DNA of 64,000 bases from Sophora flavescens (taxonomy: Eukaryota > Streptophyta > Magnoliopsida > Fabales > Fabaceae): contig CM061066.1 in the NCBI GenBank assembly GCA_030762895.1, forward strand, positions 116,840,715-116,904,714, read 5' to 3'. The notes under the pieces are model-generated. The model was not told where the DNA came from, made no database searches, and worked only from the letters and a program-made list of their open reading frames with translations. This document shows positions 1 through 12,462 of the stretch, one piece after another (the stretch's first letter is position 1; every line of letters begins with the position of its first letter). Made by a program: the position numbers and the translations under genes.

Positions 1-468
1 TCCTTGTGATAATCTCATCTAGATCAGGTGGCAAGGAAGTTCTTGAGCTTTCAGCAGTAGTAGTCATGTGGCCTTGTTCTTGCATAATGCTCAGAGCTTG
101 TGAATGTTAAGGTTGAGCTTCAGGATGAACAACTGCCAGAGCTAGAGGTTGAGATGAATGCTTGCCAGAAGTACCTTATCTACTGACAGATTTAGCAACT
201 TCTTCATTAATAGCCTCAGTCTGCACAACTTTCTTAGTTAAGTTAGGACCTTCAACAACAATCTCTTCCATTTCCTCAGAAGATTCCGCAGATGCTTGTA
301 TGGAGGGTTCTGGTGTGGGCAAATCTGGAGCCCAGTGGATTTCATCTTCTTCAACAGTAGGAATGTTTCTCTTGTCAGTTTCATTAAGTCCTGAGGAGGA
401 GGCTTCTTTATTGCAATTCTTGATGTGACAAGCCCAATAGCCTCTGACATCTTCAAGTGTCCTCTTTT
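1..468 (-). pseudogene. Env-like third ORF of element C, distal part
   Basis: The minus strand matches the middle and distal part of the env-like ORF of element A (about 22770-23280), for example the shared residues ESSR..LPP.L..II encoded near 1-60. It carries stops and frameshifts. It ends abruptly at 468, where the CACTA-1 terminus begins; the matching proximal part resumes at 13100. The family lies downstream of pol in Sireviruses and is often called envelope-like. I see no signal peptide or fusion motif here, so an envelope role is not shown. Confidence 0.7.
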
Positions 469-484
469 CACTACAAAAAAAAGG

Positions 485-900
485 TTATTTAGCGACCGAA
501 AATAATGACCGAATTTGTTGGCTGCTGTTTACGACCGAAATGACGACCGATTGTAGGATCTACATGAAACCTGGTTATAGTTGATACTGTGACCGGAATA
601 GCGACCGAAATAGAGCGTAGCAGAGTTATCGGTCGCTATTTCGGTCACTAAATAAAGGAAAGTAAAAGTCAAAACTTGCTGATTTTTTAGCGACCGAATT
701 GGCGACCGAGTTAAATGCAATGATTAAATTTTATTTATATTTACGACCGATATTAATTCGGTCGCTAAATGGCGCGTATAAAATTAAAATAGAGCGTGTT
801 AGCGACCGATTTTAAATCGGTCGCTAAATTTATGAATTCAAATTTCAAATTAACCCAGTTAGCGACCGACTCAGCGACCGAATTATTCGGTCGCTAAAAA
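485..900. repeat. Left subterminal repeat array of CACTA-1
   Basis: Many copies of a GCGACCGA(A/T) core occur in both orientations (for example around 490, 541, 601, 690, 770, 800, 860, 885), often paired as short inverted repeats such as TTTAGCGACCG and CGGTCGCTAAA. In En/Spm elements such motifs bind the element-encoded TNPA protein. That function is inferred from the family. Confidence 0.85.
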
Positions 901-1245
901 TAAAATCACTAAATCGCGATTTCCTTCATCTCTTACCCCATCTCTCTCTTTTCTTCTCTTCTCTCTCACGTGCAACAGCTCCTCCCCCATAGACCTTCGC
1001 TCTCTCCGACCGCCTCCAAGCTCCGGCCGCGCCATCACCAACACTACCACAACATCACCTCCATAAGTTCTATATTGCTTTGTGTCTCTTTCTCATTCTC
1101 TCTTGCTCTCTTCCTCTCTATCTAATTTCTCTCTTTCTCTGTCCAGTGCACCTCCGGTGAGCCACCACTGCGCAACCCCCGGTGAGCCACCATTGCTCCA
1201 CTTCCTCATCCCCTTGCCTCGTCTCTGTTCATCACTAAGGAGGTA
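901..1245 (+). other. Pyrimidine-rich leader of CACTA-1
   Basis: A CT-rich, locally GC-rich stretch follows the subterminal repeats, with runs such as CTCTCTCTTTTCTTCTCTT and several CTCCGGTGAGCCACCA-like repeats near 1150-1195. A possible splice donor (GGAGGTAAAA) lies at about 1239. Position and composition suggest a 5' untranslated exon of the transposase transcript. CACTA-2 and CACTA-4 have comparable stretches at the same place. Confidence 0.4.
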
Positions 1246-2260
1246 AAATTATCATCCCTCGTTCCTCATATTTAAGGTTTGTTGTATTGCTAATGTGATG
1301 TGATGGGTCATAGTGTCTAGTGTTTTGTGTAGGTTAAAATTTCCATTCATTCAATGCTTTTGTGATTGTCTATTTTATGTTGATGCCAATTCATGATTTG
1401 GATTTTAGATGATACCAAGAATACAGAACAGAAATAGATAGGCTTTGGATGTGGTTTGTTTGATGTTGGGAATAAAGGGTTCAAGGATTTTATAGTGAAA
1501 GGGACAACATCACCAAGGACATAGTTGATGATGGGGCTGTGAACATTCCTTTATGCAAAACACATGTATATAGCTTCAAATTCTTTGTTTTGATTGATTT
1601 TGTTGCTTATAGATGGTACTTGAATCAGATACAATGTGGTAATGTGCATCAGTTTTATTCAATTATGGTTTTGTGACTATGTGTTGTAAGTTGTTTATGT
1701 AGGTTTTATTGTAATCCCCTGTTGAATAATTTCACTAAGAGGTATATAACACTTTAATGCTGGAAACTTTGTTATGGGTTGTTGGTATGGTTCATAATAA
1801 GTACATGTTTGACAAGGCATTGACACAATTGAGAAAATTAATATTAAGGCAACAGATTGTTTGTTGGCTTGTAAGAGACCTAAAGAGTTGTGGATGAGAG
1901 ACTCACAAATGATCCTAAGTATAAATCAAACCATGTAACTAACAATGTATATAAATCATGGAATATAAAGTTGGTTAGTGATTATAAGAATAAAAGCATT
2001 TTGTTAATGCTAGAGTCCATGACTACCATGACATGGTCTTATTAAACCGTATCTGTTGAGTTGTCTAAGTCACATGTGAATTGAATTTAATCACTTATTT
2101 TTGAACCGATTGTTGAATTTAATCACTTGTAGCACTTCTCGATCTTTGTCACTATTTATCATTCTTTGCTGGGAGCTGAGGTAAGTTAACTACATCTTTA
2201 TTATGCCTTGATTTGTGTGGTATCTGTAATGTTTAATGTGAAGTTGTGTTGTTTGTTAAT

Positions 2261-2475
2261 GGAGAGCGGAGCTCGATAGGATTTGTGTGCTGATAATTTA
2301 ATGTTTATGCATGTGTTTGCCAATCTGTGTTGTTTGTTAGTGGAGAGCAGAGCTCAATAGGATGTGATCCGGTCAAAAATTTGGATGCTTTGGTTGTGTG
2401 CTGATAATTTAGAAGTTATGCATGTGTTTGACAATTATGTGTTACTTGTTAGTGGAGAGCAGAGCTCAATAGGAT
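2261..2475 (+). repeat. Three imperfect repeats in the CACTA-1 leader
   Basis: The core GGAGAGC(A/G)GAGCTC(A/G)ATAGG starts at 2261, 2342 and 2454. A second core, GTGCTGATAATTTA followed by ATGCATGTGTTTG, lies between copies at about 2287 and 2399. Spacing is 81 then 112 bp. Function is unknown. Confidence 0.75.
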
Positions 2476-2610
2476 GTTTGCTACAATATTTTATCTAAGT
2501 TTGTATTGATTTACGTTGCAATATATAAGCTCAACTATATTTATAGGTTACTGGTTTTGTTTTCTGTTAGAGTTAATTATTAATTTACGAAAGCCTTAGT
2601 TTCCTGTTTG

Positions 2611-2672
2611 AGATTCAATATTAATGAGCATGCGTACCTTCTCAGGGTACGCATGCTCATTGTATTGAATCT
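2611..2672. repeat. Hairpin upstream of TNP2 in CACTA-1
   Basis: The left arm 2611-2638 and right arm 2645-2672 are near-perfect inverted repeats of 28 nt, with a 6-nt loop (TTCTCA). The core is GAGCATGCGTACC. A related stem lies at the equivalent place in CACTA-2 (54783-54833). Confidence 0.85.
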
Positions 2673-5600
2673 TGAATTATCCAAGTGGGACAGTTTGGGA
2701 AAAAACCTTTTTCACACTCATACAATAGTCATTTCAATGTTCAAATGCCTTATATACTTGTTGAAATCTCGGTCTGATGCATTTCCTTTTGTTTTCCTAG
2801 TGCATACTTGATCGTGGTGTTTCTCACCGTGCTCGAGTCGTGTACTTGGAGACCGATGGGAAATGCTGCCGAAATTTTGTTAAGTATAAGGTATTTGAAT
2901 AAGGGAATAACTATTATCAGCCGAGTGTGGTAAAGGTTTCTTCTCGAATGGGATAGGTTCATACTTTGTCATAAGAACGAGATTGATGGAGTTATTGGAA
3001 TGCACCGTAATATATAAGTGTTATTGTAGGGTTGGTTAGGCTATTTAATTGCCAGCAATGGATATTCCAGAGAATCGGAAATGGATGTATCGTTGGTTGG
3101 ATCGGAATAAACGTCTTAGGGAAGAGTATAGAGTTGGAGTGGGTGAGTTTATAGAGTTTGTTGTTAGCCAGGAGAGATTTATACGGCTGGGCGGTGATCA
3201 TTTGAGGTGTCCTTGCAAAATATGCAAGTGTCAATCTTTTAAAAGCGTGGATGGAGTTGTAGCCAATCTTTATGAGAAGGGCTTCATGCCTGATTACTAT
3301 TGGTGGAGTAACCATGGTGAGACGTTGCCTGATTTAAACTCGATTGTGTTTGAAGGTTCGTACTATGGAAGTGGTGACGGGAGGGAAGAATTGAATCCAT
3401 ACGAGCAGATGATAATGGATCATGAAGGACCATCGGTTGGTGTTGTACTAGAAGAAGATAGGGGAGAAGATGGTGGAATGGGTTCCCAATACATAGAGGA
3501 GAATCCGAATCCCGAAGCTTAAAGATCCTATGATATGATGAGTGCTGCACGATCTCCATTGTGGGAAGGATGTCGGGAGTACACGGAGTTGTCGATGTGC
3601 ATGGAATGGTTGAGTATCAAATCTGACTACAATATGCAAGAAGGCTGTTTTAATCGCCTCACCAGGTCAGTGTCCAAGGCGTTGCTAGAAGACAATCGGA
3701 TGCCTACTAATTTTTATCATGCTAAGAAGTCTGTGGAAAATTTGGGTCTGGGGTGTTTGAAAATTGATTGTTGCTCGAATGGATGTATGTTGTACTATAA
3801 GGATGATTCAGCGGAAAGCATAACATGTTGTCGATTTTGTGGTGCGGATCGGTATAAGACAACCACTAGGATGGGCATTGAGAAGAAGATGTCGCTAAAA
3901 AAGATGCGGTACTTTCCGCTCGTGCCAAGACTTACAAGATTGTACTCTTCGATGGACACTGCAGCTCACATGAGGTGGCATAGTGAGCATGAGAGGAAGC
4001 AAGATGTCTTGTGTCATCCATCTGATGGAGAAGCTTGGAAGCATTTTGATAGGGTTCATATGGCATTTTCGCAGGACCCTCGGAATGTCCGATTGGGGTT
4101 ATCTACTGATGGATTTAATCCTTTTGGGTAGTCTGGAAAATCATACTCTTGTTGCCCGGTTATCCTGACTCCGTACAATCTTCCCCTGGGGATGTGCATG
4201 AAGCGGGAGTTTATGTTCCTAACAGTCATAATTCCGGGTCCGTCTAATCCAAAAGGTAAGATTGATGTGTACTTGCAGCCGCTGATAGATGAGTTGACGA
4301 TGCTGTGGAATGATGGTGTGTTGACATATGACGTATCTTTGAGGCAGAATTTCATCATGAAAGCAGCTTTGATTTGGACAATCAACGACTTTCCCGCCTA
4401 TGGGATGATCTGATGTCGGGTTGGATGATCGCGGGGAAGCTTGGATGCCCAATATGTATGGAGCGATCGAAGGCATTCATGCTTAAAAACAGTCGAAAGA
4501 TCTCATATTTTGATTGTCATTGTCAATTCCTTCCAGAAGATCATCCTTATAGGCGGAACAAGAATGCATTCAAGAAGCATTGTGCGGAGACAACACCGCC
4601 TCCACCACATTTGACTGGTCCTAATGTATGGCGCAGAGTACAGTACTTACCGCTCGTCCATGAATCCCAAGGATAACATACTCCTGATTATGGCGTCAAC
4701 CATAATTGGACAAAACAAAGTATATTTTGGAGGTTGCCGTATTGGAGGACGTAGCTACTCCGTCACAACATTGATGTCATGCATACTGAGAGGAATGTGT
4801 TTTTGAATGTGTTTGACACTGTGATGGACATCAAGGGGACGACAAAGGATACAAATAAAGCCCGATTGGATCTGACTGAAATTTGTAATCAGAAGGAGCT
4901 TGAGTTGCAGGACGGTGGTCGTGGCAGACTTATCAAACCGAAGGCAAGTTATACACTAAGCAAAACACAGAAAGTGGCCGTCTGTAAGTGGGTTAAAGAA
5001 TTAAAGTTACCAGATGGGTATGCTTCCAATCTGGGTAGATGTGTTGACATTAAGGAATCAAAGTTACATGGAATGAAGAGTCATGATTGCCACGTGTTCA
5101 TGCAACGGTTGCTTCCAATTGCGTTCGACGCATTACCGAAGCAAATTTGGAACCCACTTGTTGAGCTTAGCCACTTTTTCAGGGAGCTTACATCGACAAC
5201 ACTATATGTGAATCAATGAAAGGATATGCAAGTCAAGATACCCGTTTTGTTATGTAAGCTGGAGCAAATCTTCCCATCGAGTTTCTTTGATTCCATGGAA
5301 CATTTGCCAGTTCATCTACCTTACGAAGCAAGAGTTGGTGGCCCAGTCCAATACCGCTGGATGTATCCATTTGAGAGGTAAACAACATCAACTATTTTAC
5401 TTAATACATATGAAATTCACGAACACGAAAATGTAGTTTAGCTTTCCCTAAAGCTAGTAATTATTTGTATGTATCCCTTTTTAATAGGTTCCTGCACTCC
5501 CTTAAACACAAAGTCAAGAACAAGGCACGAGTGGAGGGTTCCATTTGTGAAGCATACTTAGTAGAGGAGACTTCCACTTTTGCCTCTTATTACTATCCGA

Positions 5601-7009
5601 ACGAAATTAACACGAGAAGGACAAGGATGCCTAGAAACGTTGATTCGGGTGAAGGAAGTTCAACTAGTCCTCCTATATCAATATTCAACTATCTGGGCAA
5701 ATTTAGTGGCAAATCAAAAGGATATTTCTTGGAGCAGCGTGACATTAATGCTGCTCATCTGTATATCCTTCAAAATTGTGAAGAGGTGGTGCCATATTTA
5801 GAGTAAGTTTCTACAATGTCTTTTATAAGTTCAATTGACATTTATGATTATTAATCGTCCTGCTGTTAATCTCCCATATGTAGGATGTACGACAATTTTC
5901 TAAGGGATCTCCAACCTGACATTTCAAACGATCAGGTTGATCGAGAAATTACTTCTCACTTTGCTACGTGGTTCAGTAAATATGTAGGTTAAGCATCTTC
6001 ATTTGTTGCAATACATTTTATCTCCTTAAATATATAGCATGTATAAGAATAATATAATATTTGATTTTTTAGGTACTAGATCCAGAAAACAATGTTCAAA
6101 ATCCATTGTTGACAAATTTGGCATGGGGGCCTAACAGATGGGTTACATCATGGAATACTTACATTGTAAATGGATTTAAATTTAACACAAAAACATGGAA
6201 TGAAGGAATGCAGTCGTGTAACTATGGTCTTTGTGTGCAAGCCACTGATGGCAATGTAGAGGATGATTTCTATGGGATTCTAACTGACATCCTTGAACTC
6301 TATTATACCGGTTTCCCTGTGATGAAGTTAGTTATCTTCAAGTGTGATTGGTGAGACACCCCGTTGTGCCCCATTGTATTATTACATTAAAGCCTTAATA
6401 TTTATTTACTTAATCGCTCGCTCATCGTTGAAAATACGTAAAAACTAAAACTTAATTAATAATTATATAACTTATGCAAATATAAAACATACCAAAACTA
6501 TATTACATAAATACACACCTGTTTATTTATTACATTCCAAAAGCACTGTTAAGGGTACCCTCTCAGTAGGATCCCTCACAGGCATAAACTTCACTACAGG
6601 CATACTTAGCGGAAATATAAATACTCTTTAGACACACTGGCCATAATGTCTATACTCTAATCGCCTTGAATCACAGCTCGACCTCCAGCATCTGGTTCGT
6701 AAGGAGTTCCATCTAACTCCTCAGCAATTGGTTCCTCCATCGGGTCTTCTCGTACGATCACATCAGAAATAAAATACAACACGCATAAAGATATAGGGAA
6801 TAAGAAACAGTTCTATCATCAAAAAACGGAAAAGATTCATAGTATATCATACAATAAATGTCAGAGACAAGCAACACACATAACTAACAAATCATCCTCA
6901 AATTATGATATTGTCCTCTACCCTCTGCTCATGTAGTCTAAACACTTATACTATCATAACTGTCTCTATTCATTTCACATTCGTTAGTAGTCCAGGGTAG
7001 TCCGTTACA

Positions 7010-7240
7010 AAGAACTCAGCATAGTACACTTCTATCTTTTGATAGGATAAGACTCAACATAGTGCCCTTCTATCTTTCGATAGGATAAGACTCAGCATAG
7101 TGCCCTTCTATCTTTCGATAAGATAGGATCTGGAATAGTGCTTTTCTATCTTTTGATAGGATAGGATTCAGTTTAGTGCTCTTCTATCTTTCGATAGGAT
7201 AGAACTCAATATAGTGCACTTCTATCTTTTGATAGGATAA
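7010..7240. repeat. 38-bp tandem repeat, six copies, in the solo LTR
   Basis: The core TCTATCTTT(T/C)GATAGGAT recurs at 7031, 7069, 7107, 7145, 7183 and 7221, an exact 38-bp period. Each copy includes a small inverted repeat (TATC...GATA). Related but fewer motifs occur in the TR-GAG LTRs near 38320-38560. Confidence 0.9.
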
Positions 7241-7613
7241 TTCAGATCAACGCGTCATGGACTGAAACAGTATTTGCATCAAAGCCTCTATATGAATCTC
7301 ACTATCTCAAATCAATAGAAACCTTGTACCTCAAGCTCCCATTAACATCAACTCGCATTCTATGTCACATCTCATCCATTAGATAACTTAATTAAGCTAG
7401 GCACCTCTAAGTCAATTCATTCTCTCACCCAAACAATCATCTCCCGAACAACATATATCCTTACTTAAAATCAACTAGGCATAGTATTAAAAACCAGGCA
7501 GATCATGCATCACACAATATCAGGAAATATTCAATTGTCTCAATATCATATAAAGCAATTTATCACAACCAACGCATAATAATCAAATCAAATAAATAAC
7601 AAAGTCAGACTCT

Positions 7614-7730
7614 GTCACGACCTGGCCGTGATAGCCATCACGGTCATGACAGACAACAAAGACAAGAATCCTACAACACAACCTGTCACGGCCTGGCCAT
7701 GACAACCATCACGGCCGTGACAGACAGCAA
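7614..7730. repeat. 71-bp direct repeat with internal hairpin in the solo LTR
   Basis: GTCACG(A/G)CCTGGCC starts at 7614 and 7685. Each copy ends in GGCCGTGAC or a close variant, so each can fold as a stem of about 9 bp. Confidence 0.75.
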
Positions 7731-8987
7731 ACATCCTCACTATCATAATTATTCAAACACCGAAACAATACGTCACATGTAGATGGAATACCTCAACCAG
7801 TGTATCACAATAAATTCGATAACATAAAATCAAACATCCTCAAATACTTAAAATCAACTTAATGTCGATAAACCTACAATCCCCGAATCCCCATTGGTTT
7901 TACAGAAAAGGTTTCCAATGGGATTTTGGTCTTGTCGATTATTCGACAACTAGTAGGGTTTAGGTCACCCTAAACAATTATCATATAATCTACTACTTAT
8001 CGATTCCGACGATAGGTTGATTCTTCTCCCCACCTGAGCTAGCACCGGAAACACGTACACGACGATCCTCGTTATCCTGCCACGAGTTAACACAACCACC
8101 TTCATCCAAACAACATAACTATAATTAATCAACTAACAACCATCTATGACACTTTAGGGCTAGGTTCGGCCAAGACTTAGAAAATAGGTTTAGGGTTATC
8201 TTAATGCCATCTTTTGGATCCTAGTTACTAGAGTCTTAACTAACATAGATTACTTATTACAAGACTAAAATTTGAAACAAAATCCTCTAACCTTTAGGGT
8301 TAGGGTTTCGGCCAAGGGCTGACTTTTAGGGTTCAAAATCCTTCAAATTCCTAATCATGATTAAGTCATAGATTAATGATCTTTGATTAACCTAAATCAT
8401 GGATTAGTGACTAAACAACTAAAGTTGAAACTCAAAACTTCCTAACTCTTTTATACAAGGATTCGGCCTCAACATGATCATAGGGTTAGGGTTCTTAGTT
8501 TAATAAACCAACTTGGATTTATTAAGCATACATACTAGTAGCTTGATTAACAAGATCATTAATGAAAACCATGAACAAAACTCTACCAAACCTACTTTGA
8601 TAGATTCGGCCAAGGCTAGGTTTTTAGGAAAGAAATTTTGGATTACATCATGCTCTTAGATTTAGATAATATTCATGATATCAAGAAGATAGAAAGTAGT
8701 TTCATCATCATTAGATTTTTCTAGAATTTACTATGACTTTTCAAAGTTCCAGGGTTATAAACTTGAAAATGATGAACACCTATGAAACAAACTTTGAATC
8801 AATAAACTTGCCAAAGAACATAGGCATGATTAGAGAAGAAGAATAGGATTCACCTCTTGAAGATAAAAAACAAGTGAAGATCCAAGGACTTGCTTCACAA
8901 AGTGATGATAAAGGCTTATGAACTTAGAACTTTGGAGTGGTTTTTGTAACAAATGGCAATAGAAACCAAATGAAATGTGAGGGAGGG

Positions 8988-8995
8988 TATTTATA
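8988..8995 (-). promoter_or_regulatory. TATA box candidate of the solo gypsy LTR
   Basis: The minus strand reads TATAAATA. It lies in the LTR in the expected orientation and could mark the U3/R boundary. Confidence 0.45.
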
Positions 8996-10659
8996 GGCAT
9001 GTGGGCTGCGCCACTTTGGAGGATTTAAGAGAAAGGGGGTGGCTTTTCAAAGGATTAAAGTGCAAATAACTCATAGGGACCATTTTGCAAAGATTCCAAA
9101 AGTATAAGGACTATTTTGCAATTTGCCAATAAAGTGTCATGATGACCATTTGCCACATTAAATGTGGTATTATATTGACTATTTTGGGCTGATTTTTGGC
9201 ATTAGATATTTTAGGAAAAACCTAGCTTGTTGAAGAAGATTTGTTGAAGAAGATTGTTGAAGCTTGAAGAACAAAGTGGAAGAATGTAGAACATTCTAGA
9301 GTTTTCTTGACTCATCCAACAACAAATGATGGAAGCCATCAATCCTCATGGGCTTGCGCATGAGCTTGCTCAATTTGGGCTTGGTTTCATTTTTGTGGGG
9401 CCCACTTGAAGATTTAAGCATTAAGCTTAAGATAGGAAACTTGTATAGTTTCAAATAGGCTTTATGGAATCAAACCATGAACTAGAAAATTTTGGGCTTC
9501 AAAGCCACGTCCATTTGAGATTGGAAACAAGAATTCTAGCCCAATTCTCTTGAAAATAACTTAAAAACTAATTTAGGGACAAAAGGGTAATTTACAGAAA
9601 GTTCAGGGACTTAAGCGTAAATTCATAAATTTTCACTTTAACCCTGAAGAACCTTCTAAACTTAAAAATATGATTCATACCCTTGAATCATCTCTAAATC
9701 CTAATATAAACCCTCTATCGGCTCTTAGAAACTCTAATATCCCTTCCGTCGTCTACTCGATTACGCGTTTCGCCCGAAAAACATAATTTATTTTATTTTT
9801 TTCTGAAATAATTATAAAACTACAAAATTTTAGGAAATAAAATACTAAACTTAATTCTTTCATTCACGAATTAAAATTAGGTCTTTTGAGCAGTATTATT
9901 ATACTGTCAATGGAATTCGCGGGCCGGGTTTCGCCTGACTTTCTAACCTAACTTTTAATCGTAGCTTCCTACATTCAAGTATGATTGAGTAGTAAACTCC
10001 ATTTATTTAAAATAATTTTCTAATACTCATATAAATATATACCAATAATCGTTCGCATTTCGATTATTTTGAAACAGTGAAAATCGGGGTTTACAATTGG
10101 TTTGATCATACTCTTGACGTAGGGACAAAAATCGATAAAAAATATGGTATTGTTCAAGTTAGGCTGTCTCGAAGGTATAATAAGGCGTACGACCCATTCA
10201 TTTTTTTCACAACAGGCAGATCAGGTTTATTACTCGCCATATCCCGAAGGACATCAAGGCTGGTTGGGTGTTATTAAGATAAAGGCTCGCAGTATAATTA
10301 CTGATAATGTAATCAACCAGCCTGAAAAAGATGCTCCGTACCAAGATGATGAGTTTTCAAGACCTCACGTACCGTTGCAAATTACGTCGGACATTATTGT
10401 TAATTCTCTGGCGAACATTTCCGGAAATGGGGAAGAAGTTGAAAGAGAGTTAATGGATCAATCCGAGTTGGACGCATCTAGCGAAGGCACATTCCGATCA
10501 AGTGAGACTGATGAGAGTGAGGGTGAATTTAGTGACGGAGATTCTACTTAGGTAATTTATTTATGTCATAATTCATTGTGTAAATGTCATTCTACTTAGG
10601 TAATTTATTTTTTTATTATTTACACTGCTGTGTAATCATCTTTTCATTTTTTTACATAG

Positions 10660-11223
10660 ATGGAAGATTCCTCTAGAGGCAGGGGTCGTCGTGGAGGTCG
10701 TGGCAGAGGTCGTGCTGCGAGAGTCCTTTCGCCGGCCGACCCACGGCCTTCAGATCGAGACCACCCTACCAGCACCTCTGTGGATGGGACACCTCAAGGT
10801 GATGGAGTTGCACCCCCTACCCAGCCTCATGTGGTCGGGACACAGGCTGCACCCTCATCATCCACACCTATGATAGGACCATCATCATCATCGGGATAGG
10901 AGAGTCGCGGTCCATCCAACAGGAGGATTCTTCTTATCCCTAGGGGGGATAACGAGTAAGCTAATTTAATTTTTTAATATATATAAAGTATCGTTAATTT
11001 TTATTTACTTGTTTTTATTTATTTATTTATAACATTTATTAATGCTCTAATTTTGCTGCAGCTTTCTGCCCGTGAAGGACCCTTCTGATTCGATATCGAA
11101 GATCCTGCGACGCAAGTTTGATGGTCCATGGCCTACATGGAAGGCCATCCCAGGGGGCCATAGGGATCAGTTGTTTCAAGAGTTTAAGGTAACAATTTAT
11201 TAAGTTATTTAAATTAAATTTAC

Positions 11224-11300
<77 letters not shown>

Positions 11301-12462
11301 ATTTCCTAACAACTGTAAGTTGCAGAAAGAGTATAGGTGGGATGTAGCTTTAGAGGGTCTAGTCAGGGACATATTTGAGCATAAAGGCTCACTGGTCATG
11401 AAGAATCTGACGAATAAGCTGAGGAAGGGTAAGAATAAGGGGAAGTGGGTGGATCCTGATATCAGGAGGCAGTTGGACCAGTACTGGGCTACTGAGAAGT
11501 TCCAGGAGATCCAGGCCACAGCTCGGCGTAATCGAGCTTCTGATGGTGGCGCATGTGCTTGGATCGACGGGTCTAAATCAGCCGCCACCCACTACGACAA
11601 GCTGGTAATACATTAAACTTTTGACTTATTATACTATTTAATTAGTTTTCATTTTAATTATTCTTATGAATTTAAGATTATATTTTTCTGTGCAGAAAGC
11701 ACAGAAACAGCGGGCCCCCATTGCTATGGAGTTGGTGGAGAGGACAAAGAAGTTGAAGTCGGGGACATGGGTCAACGACTAGGCCCGTAACTATGTTGTA
11801 AGCAAAAAAATAATTTAATGTTTACTTGTAATTTATTATAAATGATTTGTTAATATTGATTATAATTTTAACTAAATCTCTTCAACTATACTTTGTAGGT
11901 GGGCTTCAACGAGAAGAAGGACGATGCCATATCACGTGCCTCACAGTCACAAGATGAGGCCTTGACTGGTGATGGGCCCAGCTCTCCTATCTCCGTCGAC
12001 GATAATGCCATTTATTTGGAGGTCGTTGGGGGCAGGAACAAGAAGGGGCACATGTATGGCCTCGGACACCTGGGAGGCGAGTTTATCGCTTCATCATCCG
12101 ACACGTCTGCTCCTTCCTACGCCGATACCGTCCCTCAGGAGCAGTTCAACCAAATGCAGGACACCATCACGCAGCTGAACGCGGAGCTTCGGGAGAAGAG
12201 CGAGAGAGAGCAACAGATGGTGAACCAGATTGCACAGTTGACTCAGGTACACCAGCAGCTGATGCAGACAAGCATCGAGCAGGGCCAGACACTGCGGCTG
12301 GTGTTGGAGCAGATGAGGATCCAGACTCCAGTTGCTCAGGGTGATGCTGACTTCACAGCGGTTGTGCCGCGCTCTTTGTCGCTCCTCGATTCGCCGCCAT
12401 CACCGATGCTGCTCTGCCGCAGAGGACGATCAGATAGCAGACGTCGATGGTACGGACGTTGA
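10660..12462 (+). pseudogene. TNPA/Ptta-like second gene of CACTA-1 (Transposase_24 type)
   Basis: The ATG at 10660 opens an Arg/Gly-rich N-terminus (RGRGRRGGRGRGR) followed by a Ser/Pro/Thr-rich linker. A stop at 10897 interrupts exon 1. Exon 2 (about 11062-11189) encodes DSISKILRRKFDGPWPTW. Exon 3 (about 11327-11605) carries a basic region and the WIDGSKSAATHYDKL motif typical of plant Ptta/En/Spm proteins. Exon 4 (about 11696-11800) contains a stop near 11780. The last exon (about 11899-12462) encodes a Gln/Glu-rich coiled coil (about 12140-12330). Such proteins bind subterminal motifs in En/Spm. Unlike CACTA-2, no Ulp1 protease is seen downstream. Exon borders are judged from reading frames and GT/AG sites only. 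Confidence 0.75.
11224..11298. repeat. (TA)n(CA)n microsatellite in an intron
   Basis: About 20 TA units are followed by about 18 CA units, between exons 2 and 3 of the TNPA-like gene. Confidence 0.98.

Larger units (their letters stand above)
1246..3057 (+). other. Non-coding region upstream of TNP2, probable intron or leader
   Basis: No convincing ORF is present. It contains imperfect repeats at 2261-2475, a long hairpin at 2611-2672, and blocks at 2667-2712, 2835-2878 and 2941-2957. The hairpin and blocks reappear in the same order upstream of TNP2 in CACTA-2. It probably corresponds to an intron and leader of the transposase gene. Confidence 0.5.
6352..10095 (-). mobile_element. Solo LTR of a Ty3/gypsy (TR-GAG-like family) element in TNP2
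   Basis: The plus strand begins TGAGACACCCCG and ends GGGGTTTACA, so on the minus strand it is TG...CA. It is flanked by a perfect 5-bp duplication, ATTGG (6347-6351 and 10096-10100). Its minus-strand end, GGGGTGTCTCA, matches the end of the 3.2-kb LTRs at 36026-39219 and 41110-44308, and scattered internal segments match too, so it is a diverged relative. No internal coding region is present, so it is a solo LTR of 3744 bp, presumably left by recombination between two LTRs. Confidence 0.9.
3058..10551 (+). pseudogene. TNP2-type En/Spm transposase, broken, split by a solo LTR
   Basis: TNP2 proteins bind the terminal repeats and catalyse CACTA excision and insertion in the nucleus. The true ATG is at 3058 (MDIPENRKWM). 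The N-terminal transposase-associated domain has the cysteine motif CPCKICKC (about 3210-3235). The TNP2 core spans about 3890-4800, followed by the DUF4218 region (about 4960-5800) and the DUF4216 region (about 6100-6351), which continues after the LTR from 10101 to the stop at 10551. In-frame stops lie at 3520 and 4129, with further stops and frameshifts near 4410, 4680 and 5216 and one near 10200. Probable introns lie at about 5381-5487, 5806-5883 and 5989-6072. The 6352-10095 solo LTR splits codons for a CDWFDHT motif. It cannot encode an intact protein as it stands. Confidence 0.88.

Noticed and set aside
11220..11588. Minus-strand ORF with Val-Cys and Tyr-Ile runs
   Set aside because: It is a translation of the TA/CA microsatellite and the antisense of a TNPA-like exon.
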